A DNA stretch of 64,000 bases from Aurantimonas endophytica (GCF_014196845.1 NZ_JACIEM010000004.1:597288-661287); one strand, 5' to 3'; numbered from the stretch's first letter, positions 1 to 10,853 are shown. Numbers and translations are program-made. Notes: generated from the letters alone by a model not told the origin.

Positions 1-1296
1 CGTAGCCCGCCCCGCGTCGTCTATGCGAACGACGATCAATTCCTCTAGGCCTGCAGAGACTTTTTGGCCCTGGCCGCCGGCATGTCGGACGATGTTCCGG
101 AGCGCTTCCTGGACCACCCGATACATGCAGGCCTTGAGTTCGTGCGATATCTCCACCGGTATCTCCGCAATATCCGTCTCGACCTTGGTGCCTGTATCGC
201 GCTCGTGGCGCGCGACCGCGAGACGCAGCGCGTCGGCGGCAGTCAGGTCGCGTAGCTCGGGCAATACGAGCCCGCTCGCAATGCACCGAAGCTCTCCGAT
301 GGCCTCCCGCAGCAGCTGCATCACTTTCGGCGGATCCTCGGAGTTGAGTGCCGCGAGTGTCAGGAGTTGCACAGGCCCGTCATGCAGGTCGGCACCGACG
401 CGGCTTAGCAACTCTTCATTGGCCTGCGCCGCTCGACGGCGTAAATTATCGGCCTCGACGCTAAGCGTCAGATTCTGCCGCGATAGGTTTACGCTCCGTC
501 GGTGATGAAGCCGCGCCGCCCTGCGTTGAAACGCCATGTTCCGGTCAGCCTTCAGAACGATGAAGAACAAGGGCGTCATGGCTGCGATACTCAAGAGAAT
601 GCGAATTACCCAGCTGCCAGCGATGACAGTGAATAGTGATGAATGTATCGCATCGAGGTTCTGGTAGAATTCCCCCACCGCAATGATGTTGCCACCAGAA
701 TCGCGTATCGGGATATATATCTCCAGTATTCCGGCGTGATGGGTACCCTCAGTGGGATGCTCTGTGTTCTCTCCAAAATTTCGAACTGTCTCGCCTCCGG
801 CGGCCCGGCGGACGCTATCGGAGTCGACTTGCTGTCCGATCAGGCTTTCGTCGCTGGCATAGGCAATCGTTCCATCGGGAAGCCAGATCTTGACCTGCTC
901 GATCTGTGTGCGCAGCCCGGTGTCGGCGATGGAGGATTCCAGCTGGAACTGCTCGTCCGGTTGAAGGCGGCGGGAGCCTTTCAGCGACTGCACGTGGGGC
1001 GAAATGATGCCTTCCATGTAGATCGAGGCGACCCGCGTACTGCTGTCGACCAGATTAGCGGTGATCAGCCGGGACTGCAGTATTCCCCCGATTGAGAGAA
1101 ACAGGGTCACCAGGACCGACGCGACCAGCAGGAATTGTCTTGCCAGCCCAAGTCGGCGCCACCGCGTCAGCAGCCTCGACGTCAAAGTCCCGTTCGACCA
1201 AGGTCCGATATCCTTCCCGCCTTTGGTCGTCGGACCCCCTCGGACCAAAGTAGCCAAAGTGCCTAGGACCTTCTGACCTAACGCCATTCTGAACAT
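1..1296 (-). CDS. Sensor histidine kinase (HisKA_3/NarX-LiaS type), 3' end cut by window edge
   Basis: Translating the minus strand from an ATG at 1296 gives 432 residues open to base 1. A first membrane segment lies near residues 57-75 (RQFLLVASVLVTLFLSIGGI). It is followed by an extracytoplasmic sensor region of about 150 residues, a second membrane helix near 233-252 (ILLSIAAMTPLFFIVL), a coiled linker, and the HisKA_3 phosphoacceptor motif GADLHDGPVQLL with its His. Further on, QEALRNIVRHAGG matches the N-box of HATPase_c; the remaining ATP lid lies beyond the left edge. Such kinases sense an envelope signal and pass phosphate to a NarL/LuxR-type response regulator, which should lie to the left. 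A second in-frame ATG sits at 1287. Divergent orientation from the RTX peroxidase operon suggests, but does not prove, control of that operon. Confidence 0.88.
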   Translation of the reverse strand, partial: MFRMALGQKVLGTLATLVRGGPTTKGGKDIGPWSNGTLTSRLLTRWRRLGLARQFLLVASVLVTLFLSIGGILQSRLITANLVDSSTRVASIYMEGIISPHVQSLKGSRRLQPDEQFQLESSIADTGLRTQIEQVKIWLPDGTIAYASDESLIGQQVDSDSVRRAAGGETVRNFGENTEHPTEGTHHAGILEIYIPIRDSGGNIIAVGEFYQNLDAIHSSLFTVIAGSWVIRILLSIAAMTPLFFIVLKADRNMAFQRRAARLHHRRSVNLSRQNLTLSVEADNLRRRAAQANEELLSRVGADLHDGPVQLLTLAALNSEDPPKVMQLLREAIGELRCIASGLVLPELRDLTAADALRLAVARHERDTGTKVETDIAEIPVEISHELKACMYRVVQEALRNIVRHAGGQGQKVSAGLEELIVVRIDDAGRAT

Positions 1297-1453
1297 CCGT
1301 TAAATATTCATGCCAGATCGTCGCTGCGATAGGAATCGATCGCGCGACAATAGATCGCTCGCACCGAGAGCATAACAGACATGCTCGCAAGTGCCTTGCA
1401 AATATTTCGTTTGGACAGCGCGCGCAGCAGCCGCGTTAACGGGAGTTGGGACC
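1297..1453. promoter_or_regulatory. Divergent promoter region between histidine kinase and RTX peroxidase operon
   Basis: This 157-bp gap must carry the promoters of both divergent transcripts. It contains AT-rich stretches (TTAAATATT near 1300 and AAATATTT near 1402). A GGGAG ribosome site at 1441-1445 lies 8 nt before the ATG at 1454. TTGGAC and GTTAAC lie about 18 bp apart just upstream, but the second would be too close to the start codon to be a convincing -10. I cannot assign a precise promoter or operator. Confidence 0.4.
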
Positions 1454-4400
1454 ATGGCCGCCTTCAAGATCAACCAGGCCGATCTGTCATTCGTTCTACA
1501 GCAGATCAAAATTGCTGAGGCGCATGCTGCCGGCATCCCGCTCACCAGCATCCTGCTCGACGCGAACGGGCAGGTTGTTGCCGATCCAGCAGCCACGATC
1601 GGCGGCGTTTCCTATTACGTGGTCGATCCGGACACGAGCGACTGGGTGCCGAACCCCCTCTTGTCGTCTGCTGTCCTGGCCATTCCCGATCCCCATGTGC
1701 CTTACGGCCTGCGAACGGTGGACGGGACGTACAACAATATCGTCCCGGGCCGCGAGACCTGGGGTGCCGCCGACCAGTCGATGCCGCGCCTGCTCGATCC
1801 GAAATATACGACCGGCTCGGGCGAGGTCGACCTCAACGGCCCGACCAACCCCGGCGGCGAAGTCGTCGGCGGCAATTATGCCGATCCCGGCAACATCGTC
1901 GACACCGCGCCGCGCACGATCTCCAATCTCATCGTCGACATGAGCCTGAACAATCCGGCCGCGATCATCGCCGCCCTGACCTTCGCGGGCTCCGAAGATG
2001 TTCTTGCCGACCAGGCCGAGATCAGCGACGCCTTCGAGGCGCTGAAGCAGGCGCGCGATACGGGTGACGTCGCAAATATACCCGGGCTGGAAGCGGCGCT
2101 CGACGCGGTCCTGGAGGCCAAGGGCGTCACCGTCAACAATGGCTCGATCGACATCCCGAATGTCGCGCCGGACGAGGGACTGTCCGCTCCGTTCAACGCC
2201 TGGATGACCTTCTTCGGCCAGTTCTTCGACCACGGCCTCGACCTCATTTCCAAGGGCGGCGATGGTGTCGGCACCGTGTTCGTGCCGCTCGCCGACGACG
2301 ATCCGCTGGTTACCCACGGCCCGGACGGCATCGCCGGCAATGGCGACGAAGTGCCGCCTCAGCTCCGCTTCATGACCTTGACGCGCGCGACGCCGACGGA
2401 AGACGGGTCGCAGACGAACACGACGACCCCCTTCGTCGACCAGAACCAGACCTATACCTCGCACGCATCGCATCAGGTCTTCCTGCGCGAGTACCGCATG
2501 ACGGATGATGGACCGGTCTCGACCGGCCGTCTGCTCACCGGCGCCGACGGCGGACTGGCCACCTGGGCCGACATCAAGGCGCAGGCGGCCGAGATGCTGG
2601 GCATCGAACTGACGGACGGCGACGTCCTCAACATTCCGCTGATCCAGACTGATCCCTACGGGGAGTTCATCCGCGGCGACAACGGACTGCCCCAGCTGGT
2701 CCGGCTGAACCCCGACGGCACGCTCAATTCATTGATCGAGGGCGATCTTGGCGCTCCCGTCAACACGTTCACGGCCCTTGCTGCCCGCATCGGCCACGCT
2801 TTCCTCGACGACATCGCGCACAACGCCAATCCGTTGAACAGCCAGACCGGCGCGCTCAAGATCGCCGACGACGACACTGATCTCGGCCTTGCCGACAGCG
2901 TTTCGACAGCCGGACGATACGACAACGAGCTGCTCGATCGCCACTACATCACCGGTGACGGCCGCGGAAACGAGAATATCGGCCTGACCGCCGTTCACCA
3001 CATTTTCCACTCCGAGCACAACCGCCAGGTCGACACCCAGAAACTGACCATCCTGCAGAGCGGTAATCTCGCCTTCGTGAACGAATGGCTCTCCGTCGAC
3101 ATCGATGCTGCGACGCTGACGGCCTTCAACGACGGCTACGACGCGGCTGCGAATAAGGGCGCCTACCTCACCGGAAACGCCCTCTTTAATGACGGAAACT
3201 GGGACGGCGAGCGCCTGTTCCAGGCCGCCCGCTTCGCCACCGAGATGCAGTATCAGCACCTCGTGTTCGAGGAGTTCGCGCGCAAGGTCCAGCCGAATAT
3301 CGACGTGTTCGTGTTCAACTCGATCACCGATGTCGATCCGTCGATCTTCTCGGAGTTCGCCAACACGGTGTACCGCTTCGGTCACTCGATGCTGACGGAG
3401 AACATGCCGCGCATCGACGCCGACGGCAATCCGATGGACGCCGGTCTCGGCCTCGTCGAGGCCTTCCTCAACCCGGTGCTCTTCGACCAGACGCTCGCCG
3501 GGGTATCCATCTCCCACGACGAGGCGGCTGCGGCGATCGTCCGCGGCATGACCATCGAGCGCGGCAACGAGATCGACGAGTTCGTCGTGGACGCCTTGCG
3601 CAACAACCTTCTCGGCCTCCCGCTCGATCTCGCTGCGATCAACATCGCGCGCGGCCGCGACACCGGCATGCCGTCGCTGAACGACGCGCGCGGCCAACTT
3701 TATGCGGCAAGCGGGTCGTCCTTCCTCAAGCCCTACGACCACTGGGCCGACTTCGCGGCAAACCTGAAGAACCCGGCCTCGATCGTGAACTTCATCGCGG
3801 CCTATGGCACGCATGACACCATCACCGCTGCGACCACCCTCGAGGACAAGCGGGATGCGGCAATGGCGCTGGTATTCGGCGGCGCGGGTGCGCCAGCGGA
3901 TCGCGCGCAGTTTCTCAGCGGAACGGGCGCCTGGGCCGGCGTGGAAACCGGCCTCAACCTGGTGGATCTGTGGATCGGCGGCCTGGCCGAGAAGAAGATG
4001 CCGTTCGGCGGCTTCCTCGGCTCGACCTTCAACGCGGTCTTCGAGCTGCAGCTCGAGAACCTGCAGGACGGCGACCGCTTCTACTACCTGACCCGCACCC
4101 AGGGCCAGAACATGCTCAATGCGCTTGAGCAGAATTCCTTCGCCAAGATGATCATGGCCAACACGGCCCTTGCGGACGCGGGGCCGGACGGCATCCGCGG
4201 CACGGCCGACGACATTGTCCTTCGCCATATCGGCGTCGACGCTTTCGCCACCTACGACTACGTTCTCGAAGTCAATGTCGCCAACCAGGCGGATTACGAT
4301 CCGAACGACCTGAGCGCGACGGGCAAGGATCCGACCGGTAACGACCCGTTCCTCGAGGCCATGGGCTTCGGCAAAGTCGTGCGCGTGGACCCGACCGGTC

Positions 4401-7400
4401 AGGTCACCGAGAACTACATCCGCGTCTTTGGCGGCGAGCACGTCGTCCTTGGCGGCACCGACGGCAACGACACGATTATCGCTGACTTTGGCGACGATGG
4501 TATCTGGGGTGATGCGGGCGACGACCGCATCGAGGCCGGCGCCGGCGTTGATCTCGTCAACGGCGGGGCCGGCAACGACATCATCACCGACTCCGGCGAC
4601 AGCGGCGACTTCCTCAAGGGCGACGAGGGCGACGACGTCATCGCCAATTCGAACGGCCTCGACATCCTGATGGGCGGCACCGGCAAGGACGTCTTCTTCG
4701 TCGGCGTCGATGCCACCGAAGTCTTTGGCGGCGAGGGTGACGACTTCATCCTCGGCGGCGACGATGCCGATTTCCTGCTCGGCAACGAGGGTGACGACTG
4801 GATTGAGGGCGGCGGCGGCTTCGACACCACCGCCGGCGACAATTCGGAGCTGTTCTTCAATTCAGCCATCAAGGGCCATGATGTCATGTTCGCCGGCAGC
4901 GACGAGCATGATTTCGACGCCGAATCCGGCGACGACATCATGGTGCAGGGCGAGAGCGTCATCCGCAACGAGGGCATGTTCGGCTTCGATTGGTCAATCT
5001 TCAAGGGGGTTGAGTTCGGGGCGAATGCCGATCTACGCGTGCCGATCTTCACAACCGAGCAAGCCGACATCCTGCGCAACCGCTTCGACAAGGTGGAAGC
5101 GCTGTCCGGCTGGGACTATGACGATATCCTGCGCGGCGACGACCGCGTCCGTGACACGGACGGCGCCGCAACCATCGGCACCGCTGAGGGCGTGTTCTTC
5201 CAGGACGAGCTCACCCAGGCGGGCGTCGACCGGATCGACGGTCTTCGCGCCCTGCTGGGCAATCTGATCGACGCTCCGAACGGAGCGACCGCCGAAGAGC
5301 GCGAGCTCGAGATCGCCTTCGATGGCGGCAACGTGCTGCTCGGTGGCGGTGGCGACGACCTGCTCCAGGGCAATGGCGGCGACGACTTCCTCGATGGCGA
5401 CGCCTGGCTCAATGTCCGGATCCGGATCACCGGAGCGGGGCAAGCAAACACGGGTGCCAACGAGATCGCGACGGTCGACAGCCTGAAGCATGTCTTCGCA
5501 GCCGGAGAAGTCGATGATCCGAGCTGGGTCGGCAAGTCGCTGTTCGAGCTGATGATTTCCCGCACAATCGTGCCGAACCAGCTGCACATCGTGCGAGAGA
5601 TCCTCGAGGACGATGGCGCCGGCGACACCGACATCGCGGTCTTCAACGACGTGCGTGCCAATTATACGATCACGTCCAACGAGGACGGCACGATCACGGT
5701 CACGCAGAACGCCGTGACCGTCGGCGGCATCGATCCGCTGACCGGACGCAATCTGGTCTCCGACGGTGTCGATACGCTGCGCAACATCGAGATGCTGCGC
5801 TTTGCCGACATGGACTTGATGCTCACGCCGCCGCAATTGCAGCTGGACGCCTTCAATCCCGGCGGAACCTATGCCGACAACTTCACCGCCGCCACGTACG
5901 GCAACAGCAACGGCACGATCAACTGGGGGCCGGACTGGATTGAGACGGGCGACGACAACAGCGCAACCGCTGCGGCCGGACAGATCCGCATCACCGGCGG
6001 CCAGTTGCAGTTCGATACCGGCGACGGTGCCAGCATCTCCCGTCAGGTCGATCTCTCGGCCGCCAGTTCGGCGCGGCTGACCTATTCGGTCAACGAGAAC
6101 GGGTTCGATCCGGGCGAGACGATACTCGTCGAGTTTTCGCCGGATGGCTCGGCACCCTTTACGCTTCTCGAGACGGTCAACTTCACCACCGGCAATGCAT
6201 CCCGGGCCTTTGACCTCACGGGTCCCTTCACGGCGAATGCCGTGATCCGGTTCACGGCATCCAGCGTCGCAGGATTCAATGAGTTCGTGAATATCGACAA
6301 TCTGGCCTTCACGCTCACGGTGCCAAACCCGTCACCCACGGTGGACTACCAGACGACGTTCACCGAAAACGGTGCGGCAGTCGCGATTGCCAGTGGACCC
6401 TCCATCGCCGACGACGCTGGACAGATGGCCTCGGCGCGGATTGTCCTGACCAACGCTTCCGTTGGCGACCAACTGCTCGTGGGCGCTCTGCCTGCCGGCA
6501 TCGCCGCTGCGGTCAACACGGCGGTGGCCGGACAGATCACCGTGACGCTGACCGGTGCCGCATCGCTGGGCGCGTACCAGAACGCCATCCAGGCCGTCTC
6601 CTATCGCAACGTTTCCAACGACCCGGTCGCCGGTGATCGGATCATCAACGTCACGGTCAACGATGGGGTGCTCGACAGCAATGTCGCCACGACCACGGTG
6701 AACGTCGTTCCCGTCAACGATGCGCCGAACGCGGTCATCGACAATGTCGTCACCAACATCGAAGGGCCGGTCTTCATCGCTGAATGGATGATGCTGCAGA
6801 ACGATACCGACGTGGACAGTTCGGTGCTGCGGGTGATCGGGGCGACGGAAAACGACGCCAACTTCGGCATCGTCTACGACCCGGCCACCAGCGGTGTCAC
6901 GGCGACGCGGACGGACGGCGACAATACGAAGGACTTCACCTACACCCTCAGTGACGGATCGCTCACCGATACGGCCGATGTCGACATTACCTGGGATACG
7001 CTGGGCACGATCAGCGGCACGAACGGCGCCGATATCCTTCTGGGCGACGCTCAGTCGAGCACGTTCGACGGCAACGCCGGCAATGACGTAATCATTACCG
7101 GTGCCGGAGACGATACGATCATCTGGAACGCGAACAACGCCGCGGCCAACAGCAACTTGAATTCTGATGGTCGGGATATAGTCGACGGCGGCGAAGGGAC
7201 GGATACCTTCGTCATCAACGGCAACGCGGCCAACTTTGTGGCCGAAGCCTATCGCATCTACTCGCGGGAGGCTGCCGATGCCGCCGGCCTGGTCGTCACG
7301 AACCCCTTCGCCGAGATCGTCATCACGCGCGGCGGCACCACCAGTGCGTCGATCATTGCCGAGCTCGATGCCGTCGAGGAGATCATCGTCAATACCGACA

Positions 7401-10400
7401 ACGGCAACGATACCGTTCAGGTGATCGGCGACTTCTCGCCGACCAGTCTCGCCATCAACACGATCACGATAAATGGGGGCTCCGGCGACGACGTCGTCGA
7501 CATCACCGCGCTCAGTTCGGCGCATCGCATCGTCTTCCGCTCCAATGGCGGCAATGACACGATCGTCGGCAATATTCGCCCGCAAGACGTGGTCGAGCTG
7601 GCTGCAGGACAGGATATCTCGACCTATTCCCTGGTCGACAACGGCAACGGAACCCAGTCCCTCACCAATGGCTCGCATTCGATCACGTTCACCGGAGCGG
7701 TGCCGCCGCAGTTCGGAGGCGACTCGACACCAGACGACGATGCGATCGATGGCGCCTTCGAGTACACCGCCAGCGACCTCGCCGGGCTGAAGGCACTGGT
7801 CAGCGGTTCGCAGCCGGCGCAGAACGGCGACGACGACGTGCCGACCGGCGTCCGCGAACTCAGCGGCTACAACAACAACGAAGCCAACCCTGGCTGGGGC
7901 GCCGCCGACCAGACCTTCATCCGCATCACCAACCCGCACTACGATGCCCCGGATGAGGACGGCAATCGCGGCATCAACCCGATCTTCGACGGGCTCGATC
8001 CGCGCACCATCTCGAATATCCTCGGTGCGCAGGAAGCTGGCCTGCCTCATGCCGGCAACGACGCAAACATCTTCTTCATGGCGATGGGCCAGTATATCGA
8101 CCACGGGCTGGACTTCCTGCCCAAGGGCGGCAACGGCTCGATCCCGATCGGCGGCGTCGGGGGCGGGGATCCCTTCTCCGGCAATCCGGCCGATCTGACC
8201 CGCGCCACGGTCGTCGGTTACGACGAGGACGGCACGCCGCTCCACAAGAACCAGACCTCGCCCTATGTCGACCAGAACCAGGCGTACGGTTCGCACAATC
8301 TGGTCGGCCAGTTCCTGCGCGAGAGCGACGGCAACCAAGGTTATGGCATGCGGCTCTTCTCGGGAGCGCCGGATCCGTCCAACCCTGAGTTCAGCCTCCT
8401 GCCGACGCTGCGCGAACTGATCCAGCATCACTGGTACGCGGACACGATCTTCACCGATCCCGGCCTGCCGGGCGGCCAGATGAGCTTCCGCGCTTACTAC
8501 ACCAACTACGCGATCGACGAGAACACCACCGGTACGCTCTTCGACGACGAGGCAGGTGCCTTCGATCCGGGCGTCGTCAGCAAGGTGATCTCGAACTTCA
8601 TGGGCTCCGGCCATCCGCTGCTGCTCGATACCAACCCGTTCATCGATGTGCTCGACCATTACGTGGCGGGCGACGGACGGGCGAACGAGAACTTCGCGCT
8701 GACCTCGATCCACACGATCTGGGCCCGCAACCACAACTACCATGTGGACGGGCTGGTGGCCGCCGGCTTCGAAGGCACCGCGGAGGAGGTGTTCCAGGCT
8801 GCCAAGATGATCAACGAGGCCGAGTATCAGCGGGTGGTGTTCGACGAGTATCTCGACACGCTGCTGGGAGGCCTGCGCAGCGTCGGCACGCATGGCTTCG
8901 AGGAATACGACCCCAATGCCAACGCCGCGATCTCGCACGAGTTCGCCGCCGCCGCCTTCCGTTTCGGCCATTCGCTGATCGGGCAGAAGCTGACGGTGCT
9001 CGACGCCGAGGGCAATCCGATCGAGGTCAATCTCTTCGATGCCTTCCTCAACCCCAGCAATGCGCCGGGCGTATTCACCGGACCGTTGCCTCCAGGCTAT
9101 GTTCCGCAGCCGGGCTACGCCCAGCACGGGGTCAACGCGATCATCGGCGGCAATATCAGCCAGCCCTCCGAAGCGGTCGACTTCAACATCGTCGACGCGG
9201 TCCGCAACGACCTGGTGCGCATCAGCGCCGATCTGTTCGCCTTCAACGTGGCGCGCGGGTGGGACGTGGGTCTTGGCACGCTCAACCAGATCCGCATGGA
9301 TCTGGCCGCCTCGACCGATCCCTATGTCAGCCAAGCGGTCGGCTTCGTCGGCGGCAATCTTTCGGCCTACACGTCCTGGGGCGACTTCCAGGCCCGCAAC
9401 GGCCTGAGCGACGCGGTTATCGCGCAGTTCATGGAAGCCTACCCGGATCTCGTCCTTGCGGCGGCTGACATCGCCGCTTTCCAGGCAATCAATCCGGACA
9501 TCGCTATTGCGATGCAGTCGGACGGCACGGGCATCGTCAAGGGCATCGACCGCGTCGACTTCTGGGTCGGCGGTCTTGCCGAGGCGCACGTCAACGGCGG
9601 CATCGTCGGCGAGACCTTCTGGGTCGTGCTGAGCGAGCAATTCGAGCGGCTACAGGATGCCGATCGCTTCTACTACATCTCGCGCTTCGACGAGTTCGAC
9701 TTCTACGAGAACTTCATCGATGGCCAGGAATTCGCTGACATCGTCGCGCGGAACACCGGCATGGACGACCTGCCAGAGCACATGTTCCGCACCGACGATC
9801 TGGACGATGACAATACCGACGACGACGACGACACCGTCGACGACGATGATGATGACACCGTCGACGATGATGATGACACTGTCGACGATGACGACGACGA
9901 CACCGTCGACGATGACGACGACACGGTCGACGATGACGATGACGATGCGCCGATACCGCCGGTTGCGGGACTGGTGCTGATGGGAACGGCCGGGGCGGAC
10001 GCCATGATGGGCAGTGCCGAGGCCGACGTCTTCAGCGGCGGCGAGGGTGACGACGTCATGCTCGGCGGCGACGACGACGACACGCTGATGGGCGGGTCGG
10101 GCTCGGATCTCCTCAAGGGTGATGGCGGCCGCGACATGATCTTCGGCGGTGCCGACGACGATGTGCTGATGGGCGGTGCCGGCGACGACATGATCTTCGG
10201 CGAGGCCGGCGACGACCGGATCTTCGGCGACGACGGCGACGACGTCCTCGAAGGCGGTGCGGGATCAGACACCGTCTATGGCGGGGCCGGCGACGACCGC
10301 TTCATCGCCCGGAAGGGTGACGGCGACGACATCCTGTGGGGCGAGGACGGCCAGGACACGCTGGACTATTCCGTCATCATGGCCAAGCTGACGATCGATC

Positions 10401-10843
10401 TCGGCAACGGCACGATGCAGCATGGCCACGTCGTCAGCGCCCATAGCGGCTTCGACGCGGTCTTCGGCTTCGAGAACGTCATCGGCGGGTGGAACGACGA
10501 TGTGATCATCGCCAGTTCGGTGGCGAACGTGATGGATGGCGGCGGCGGCAACGACACCTTCGTCTTCCGCACCGCAGCCGATGCCGACGGCGACCTGATC
10601 ACCGGCTTTGCCCATGGCGACCGGATCGATCTCGCGGGCATGGCCGGCCCCTCTGGCTTCACCTTGGCGACGACGTCGCTCACCGGGGCCGGACAGGTGC
10701 TGGTCACCCACGTGACGGGCGACGACGGCGAGGCGCTGACCCGCATCCAGGGCAACGTCTCCGGCGGTGCCGGGGCCGACTTCACCCTCGACGTCGCTGG
10801 TCACCACGATCTGACCCAGTCGGACTTCAACGGCGTCGCCTGA
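1454..10843 (+). CDS. Giant secreted RTX protein with two animal-type haem-peroxidase domains (MopA-like)
   Basis: The product is 3129 residues from the ATG at 1454, which has GGGAG 8 nt upstream; an earlier in-frame ATG at 1391 lacks a site. Two animal haem-peroxidase (peroxinectin-type) domains are visible. The first has distal His260 in FGQFFDHGLDL, TPFVDQNQTY (Ca/haem-site region), proximal His644 in YRFGHSM and NIARGRDTG. The second has His2217 in MGQYIDHGLDF, SPYVDQNQAY, His2506 in FRFGHSL and NVARGWDVG. Glycine/aspartate RTX nonapeptides occur near residues 1000-1150, 1295-1320, 1860-1890 and 2840-2960. An Ig/cadherin-like stretch lies near 1620-1850 and an Asp-rich linker near 2782-2831. 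There is no N-terminal signal peptide; the C-terminal RTX and GHHDLTQSDF tail fits type I secretion through the downstream genes. This architecture is known from Mn(II)-oxidising peroxidases of Aurantimonas and Erythrobacter; substrate specificity here is inferred. Confidence 0.92.
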   Translation: MAAFKINQADLSFVLQQIKIAEAHAAGIPLTSILLDANGQVVADPAATIGGVSYYVVDPDTSDWVPNPLLSSAVLAIPDPHVPYGLRTVDGTYNNIVPGRETWGAADQSMPRLLDPKYTTGSGEVDLNGPTNPGGEVVGGNYADPGNIVDTAPRTISNLIVDMSLNNPAAIIAALTFAGSEDVLADQAEISDAFEALKQARDTGDVANIPGLEAALDAVLEAKGVTVNNGSIDIPNVAPDEGLSAPFNAWMTFFGQFFDHGLDLISKGGDGVGTVFVPLADDDPLVTHGPDGIAGNGDEVPPQLRFMTLTRATPTEDGSQTNTTTPFVDQNQTYTSHASHQVFLREYRMTDDGPVSTGRLLTGADGGLATWADIKAQAAEMLGIELTDGDVLNIPLIQTDPYGEFIRGDNGLPQLVRLNPDGTLNSLIEGDLGAPVNTFTALAARIGHAFLDDIAHNANPLNSQTGALKIADDDTDLGLADSVSTAGRYDNELLDRHYITGDGRGNENIGLTAVHHIFHSEHNRQVDTQKLTILQSGNLAFVNEWLSVDIDAATLTAFNDGYDAAANKGAYLTGNALFNDGNWDGERLFQAARFATEMQYQHLVFEEFARKVQPNIDVFVFNSITDVDPSIFSEFANTVYRFGHSMLTENMPRIDADGNPMDAGLGLVEAFLNPVLFDQTLAGVSISHDEAAAAIVRGMTIERGNEIDEFVVDALRNNLLGLPLDLAAINIARGRDTGMPSLNDARGQLYAASGSSFLKPYDHWADFAANLKNPASIVNFIAAYGTHDTITAATTLEDKRDAAMALVFGGAGAPADRAQFLSGTGAWAGVETGLNLVDLWIGGLAEKKMPFGGFLGSTFNAVFELQLENLQDGDRFYYLTRTQGQNMLNALEQNSFAKMIMANTALADAGPDGIRGTADDIVLRHIGVDAFATYDYVLEVNVANQADYDPNDLSATGKDPTGNDPFLEAMGFGKVVRVDPTGQVTENYIRVFGGEHVVLGGTDGNDTIIADFGDDGIWGDAGDDRIEAGAGVDLVNGGAGNDIITDSGDSGDFLKGDEGDDVIANSNGLDILMGGTGKDVFFVGVDATEVFGGEGDDFILGGDDADFLLGNEGDDWIEGGGGFDTTAGDNSELFFNSAIKGHDVMFAGSDEHDFDAESGDDIMVQGESVIRNEGMFGFDWSIFKGVEFGANADLRVPIFTTEQADILRNRFDKVEALSGWDYDDILRGDDRVRDTDGAATIGTAEGVFFQDELTQAGVDRIDGLRALLGNLIDAPNGATAEERELEIAFDGGNVLLGGGGDDLLQGNGGDDFLDGDAWLNVRIRITGAGQANTGANEIATVDSLKHVFAAGEVDDPSWVGKSLFELMISRTIVPNQLHIVREILEDDGAGDTDIAVFNDVRANYTITSNEDGTITVTQNAVTVGGIDPLTGRNLVSDGVDTLRNIEMLRFADMDLMLTPPQLQLDAFNPGGTYADNFTAATYGNSNGTINWGPDWIETGDDNSATAAAGQIRITGGQLQFDTGDGASISRQVDLSAASSARLTYSVNENGFDPGETILVEFSPDGSAPFTLLETVNFTTGNASRAFDLTGPFTANAVIRFTASSVAGFNEFVNIDNLAFTLTVPNPSPTVDYQTTFTENGAAVAIASGPSIADDAGQMASARIVLTNASVGDQLLVGALPAGIAAAVNTAVAGQITVTLTGAASLGAYQNAIQAVSYRNVSNDPVAGDRIINVTVNDGVLDSNVATTTVNVVPVNDAPNAVIDNVVTNIEGPVFIAEWMMLQNDTDVDSSVLRVIGATENDANFGIVYDPATSGVTATRTDGDNTKDFTYTLSDGSLTDTADVDITWDTLGTISGTNGADILLGDAQSSTFDGNAGNDVIITGAGDDTIIWNANNAAANSNLNSDGRDIVDGGEGTDTFVINGNAANFVAEAYRIYSREAADAAGLVVTNPFAEIVITRGGTTSASIIAELDAVEEIIVNTDNGNDTVQVIGDFSPTSLAINTITINGGSGDDVVDITALSSAHRIVFRSNGGNDTIVGNIRPQDVVELAAGQDISTYSLVDNGNGTQSLTNGSHSITFTGAVPPQFGGDSTPDDDAIDGAFEYTASDLAGLKALVSGSQPAQNGDDDVPTGVRELSGYNNNEANPGWGAADQTFIRITNPHYDAPDEDGNRGINPIFDGLDPRTISNILGAQEAGLPHAGNDANIFFMAMGQYIDHGLDFLPKGGNGSIPIGGVGGGDPFSGNPADLTRATVVGYDEDGTPLHKNQTSPYVDQNQAYGSHNLVGQFLRESDGNQGYGMRLFSGAPDPSNPEFSLLPTLRELIQHHWYADTIFTDPGLPGGQMSFRAYYTNYAIDENTTGTLFDDEAGAFDPGVVSKVISNFMGSGHPLLLDTNPFIDVLDHYVAGDGRANENFALTSIHTIWARNHNYHVDGLVAAGFEGTAEEVFQAAKMINEAEYQRVVFDEYLDTLLGGLRSVGTHGFEEYDPNANAAISHEFAAAAFRFGHSLIGQKLTVLDAEGNPIEVNLFDAFLNPSNAPGVFTGPLPPGYVPQPGYAQHGVNAIIGGNISQPSEAVDFNIVDAVRNDLVRISADLFAFNVARGWDVGLGTLNQIRMDLAASTDPYVSQAVGFVGGNLSAYTSWGDFQARNGLSDAVIAQFMEAYPDLVLAAADIAAFQAINPDIAIAMQSDGTGIVKGIDRVDFWVGGLAEAHVNGGIVGETFWVVLSEQFERLQDADRFYYISRFDEFDFYENFIDGQEFADIVARNTGMDDLPEHMFRTDDLDDDNTDDDDDTVDDDDDDTVDDDDDTVDDDDDDTVDDDDDTVDDDDDDAPIPPVAGLVLMGTAGADAMMGSAEADVFSGGEGDDVMLGGDDDDTLMGGSGSDLLKGDGGRDMIFGGADDDVLMGGAGDDMIFGEAGDDRIFGDDGDDVLEGGAGSDTVYGGAGDDRFIARKGDGDDILWGEDGQDTLDYSVIMAKLTIDLGNGTMQHGHVVSAHSGFDAVFGFENVIGGWNDDVIIASSVANVMDGGGGNDTFVFRTAADADGDLITGFAHGDRIDLAGMAGPSGFTLATTSLTGAGQVLVTHVTGDDGEALTRIQGNVSGGAGADFTLDVAGHHDLTQSDFNGVA
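9794..9946 (+). repeat. Asp-rich low-complexity linker repeat within the RTX peroxidase gene
   Basis: About 50 codons encode runs of five or six Asp separated by Thr-Val (DDDDDTV, DDDDDDTV), built from imperfect direct repeats of gac/gat codons around accgtcgac. It joins the second peroxidase domain to the last RTX block. A comparable but shorter Asp run occurs in the second RTX protein near 13354-13380. Slippage could change its length between strains. Confidence 0.85.
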
Positions 10844-10853
10844 GCGACCCCGG

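Noticed and set aside
6332..9640. Minus-strand open frame of 1102 codons across the peroxidase gene
   Set aside because: Long antisense frames are expected opposite high-GC coding DNA with strong codon bias; it lacks a ribosome site and has no domain pattern, while the plus strand encodes clear peroxidase domains.
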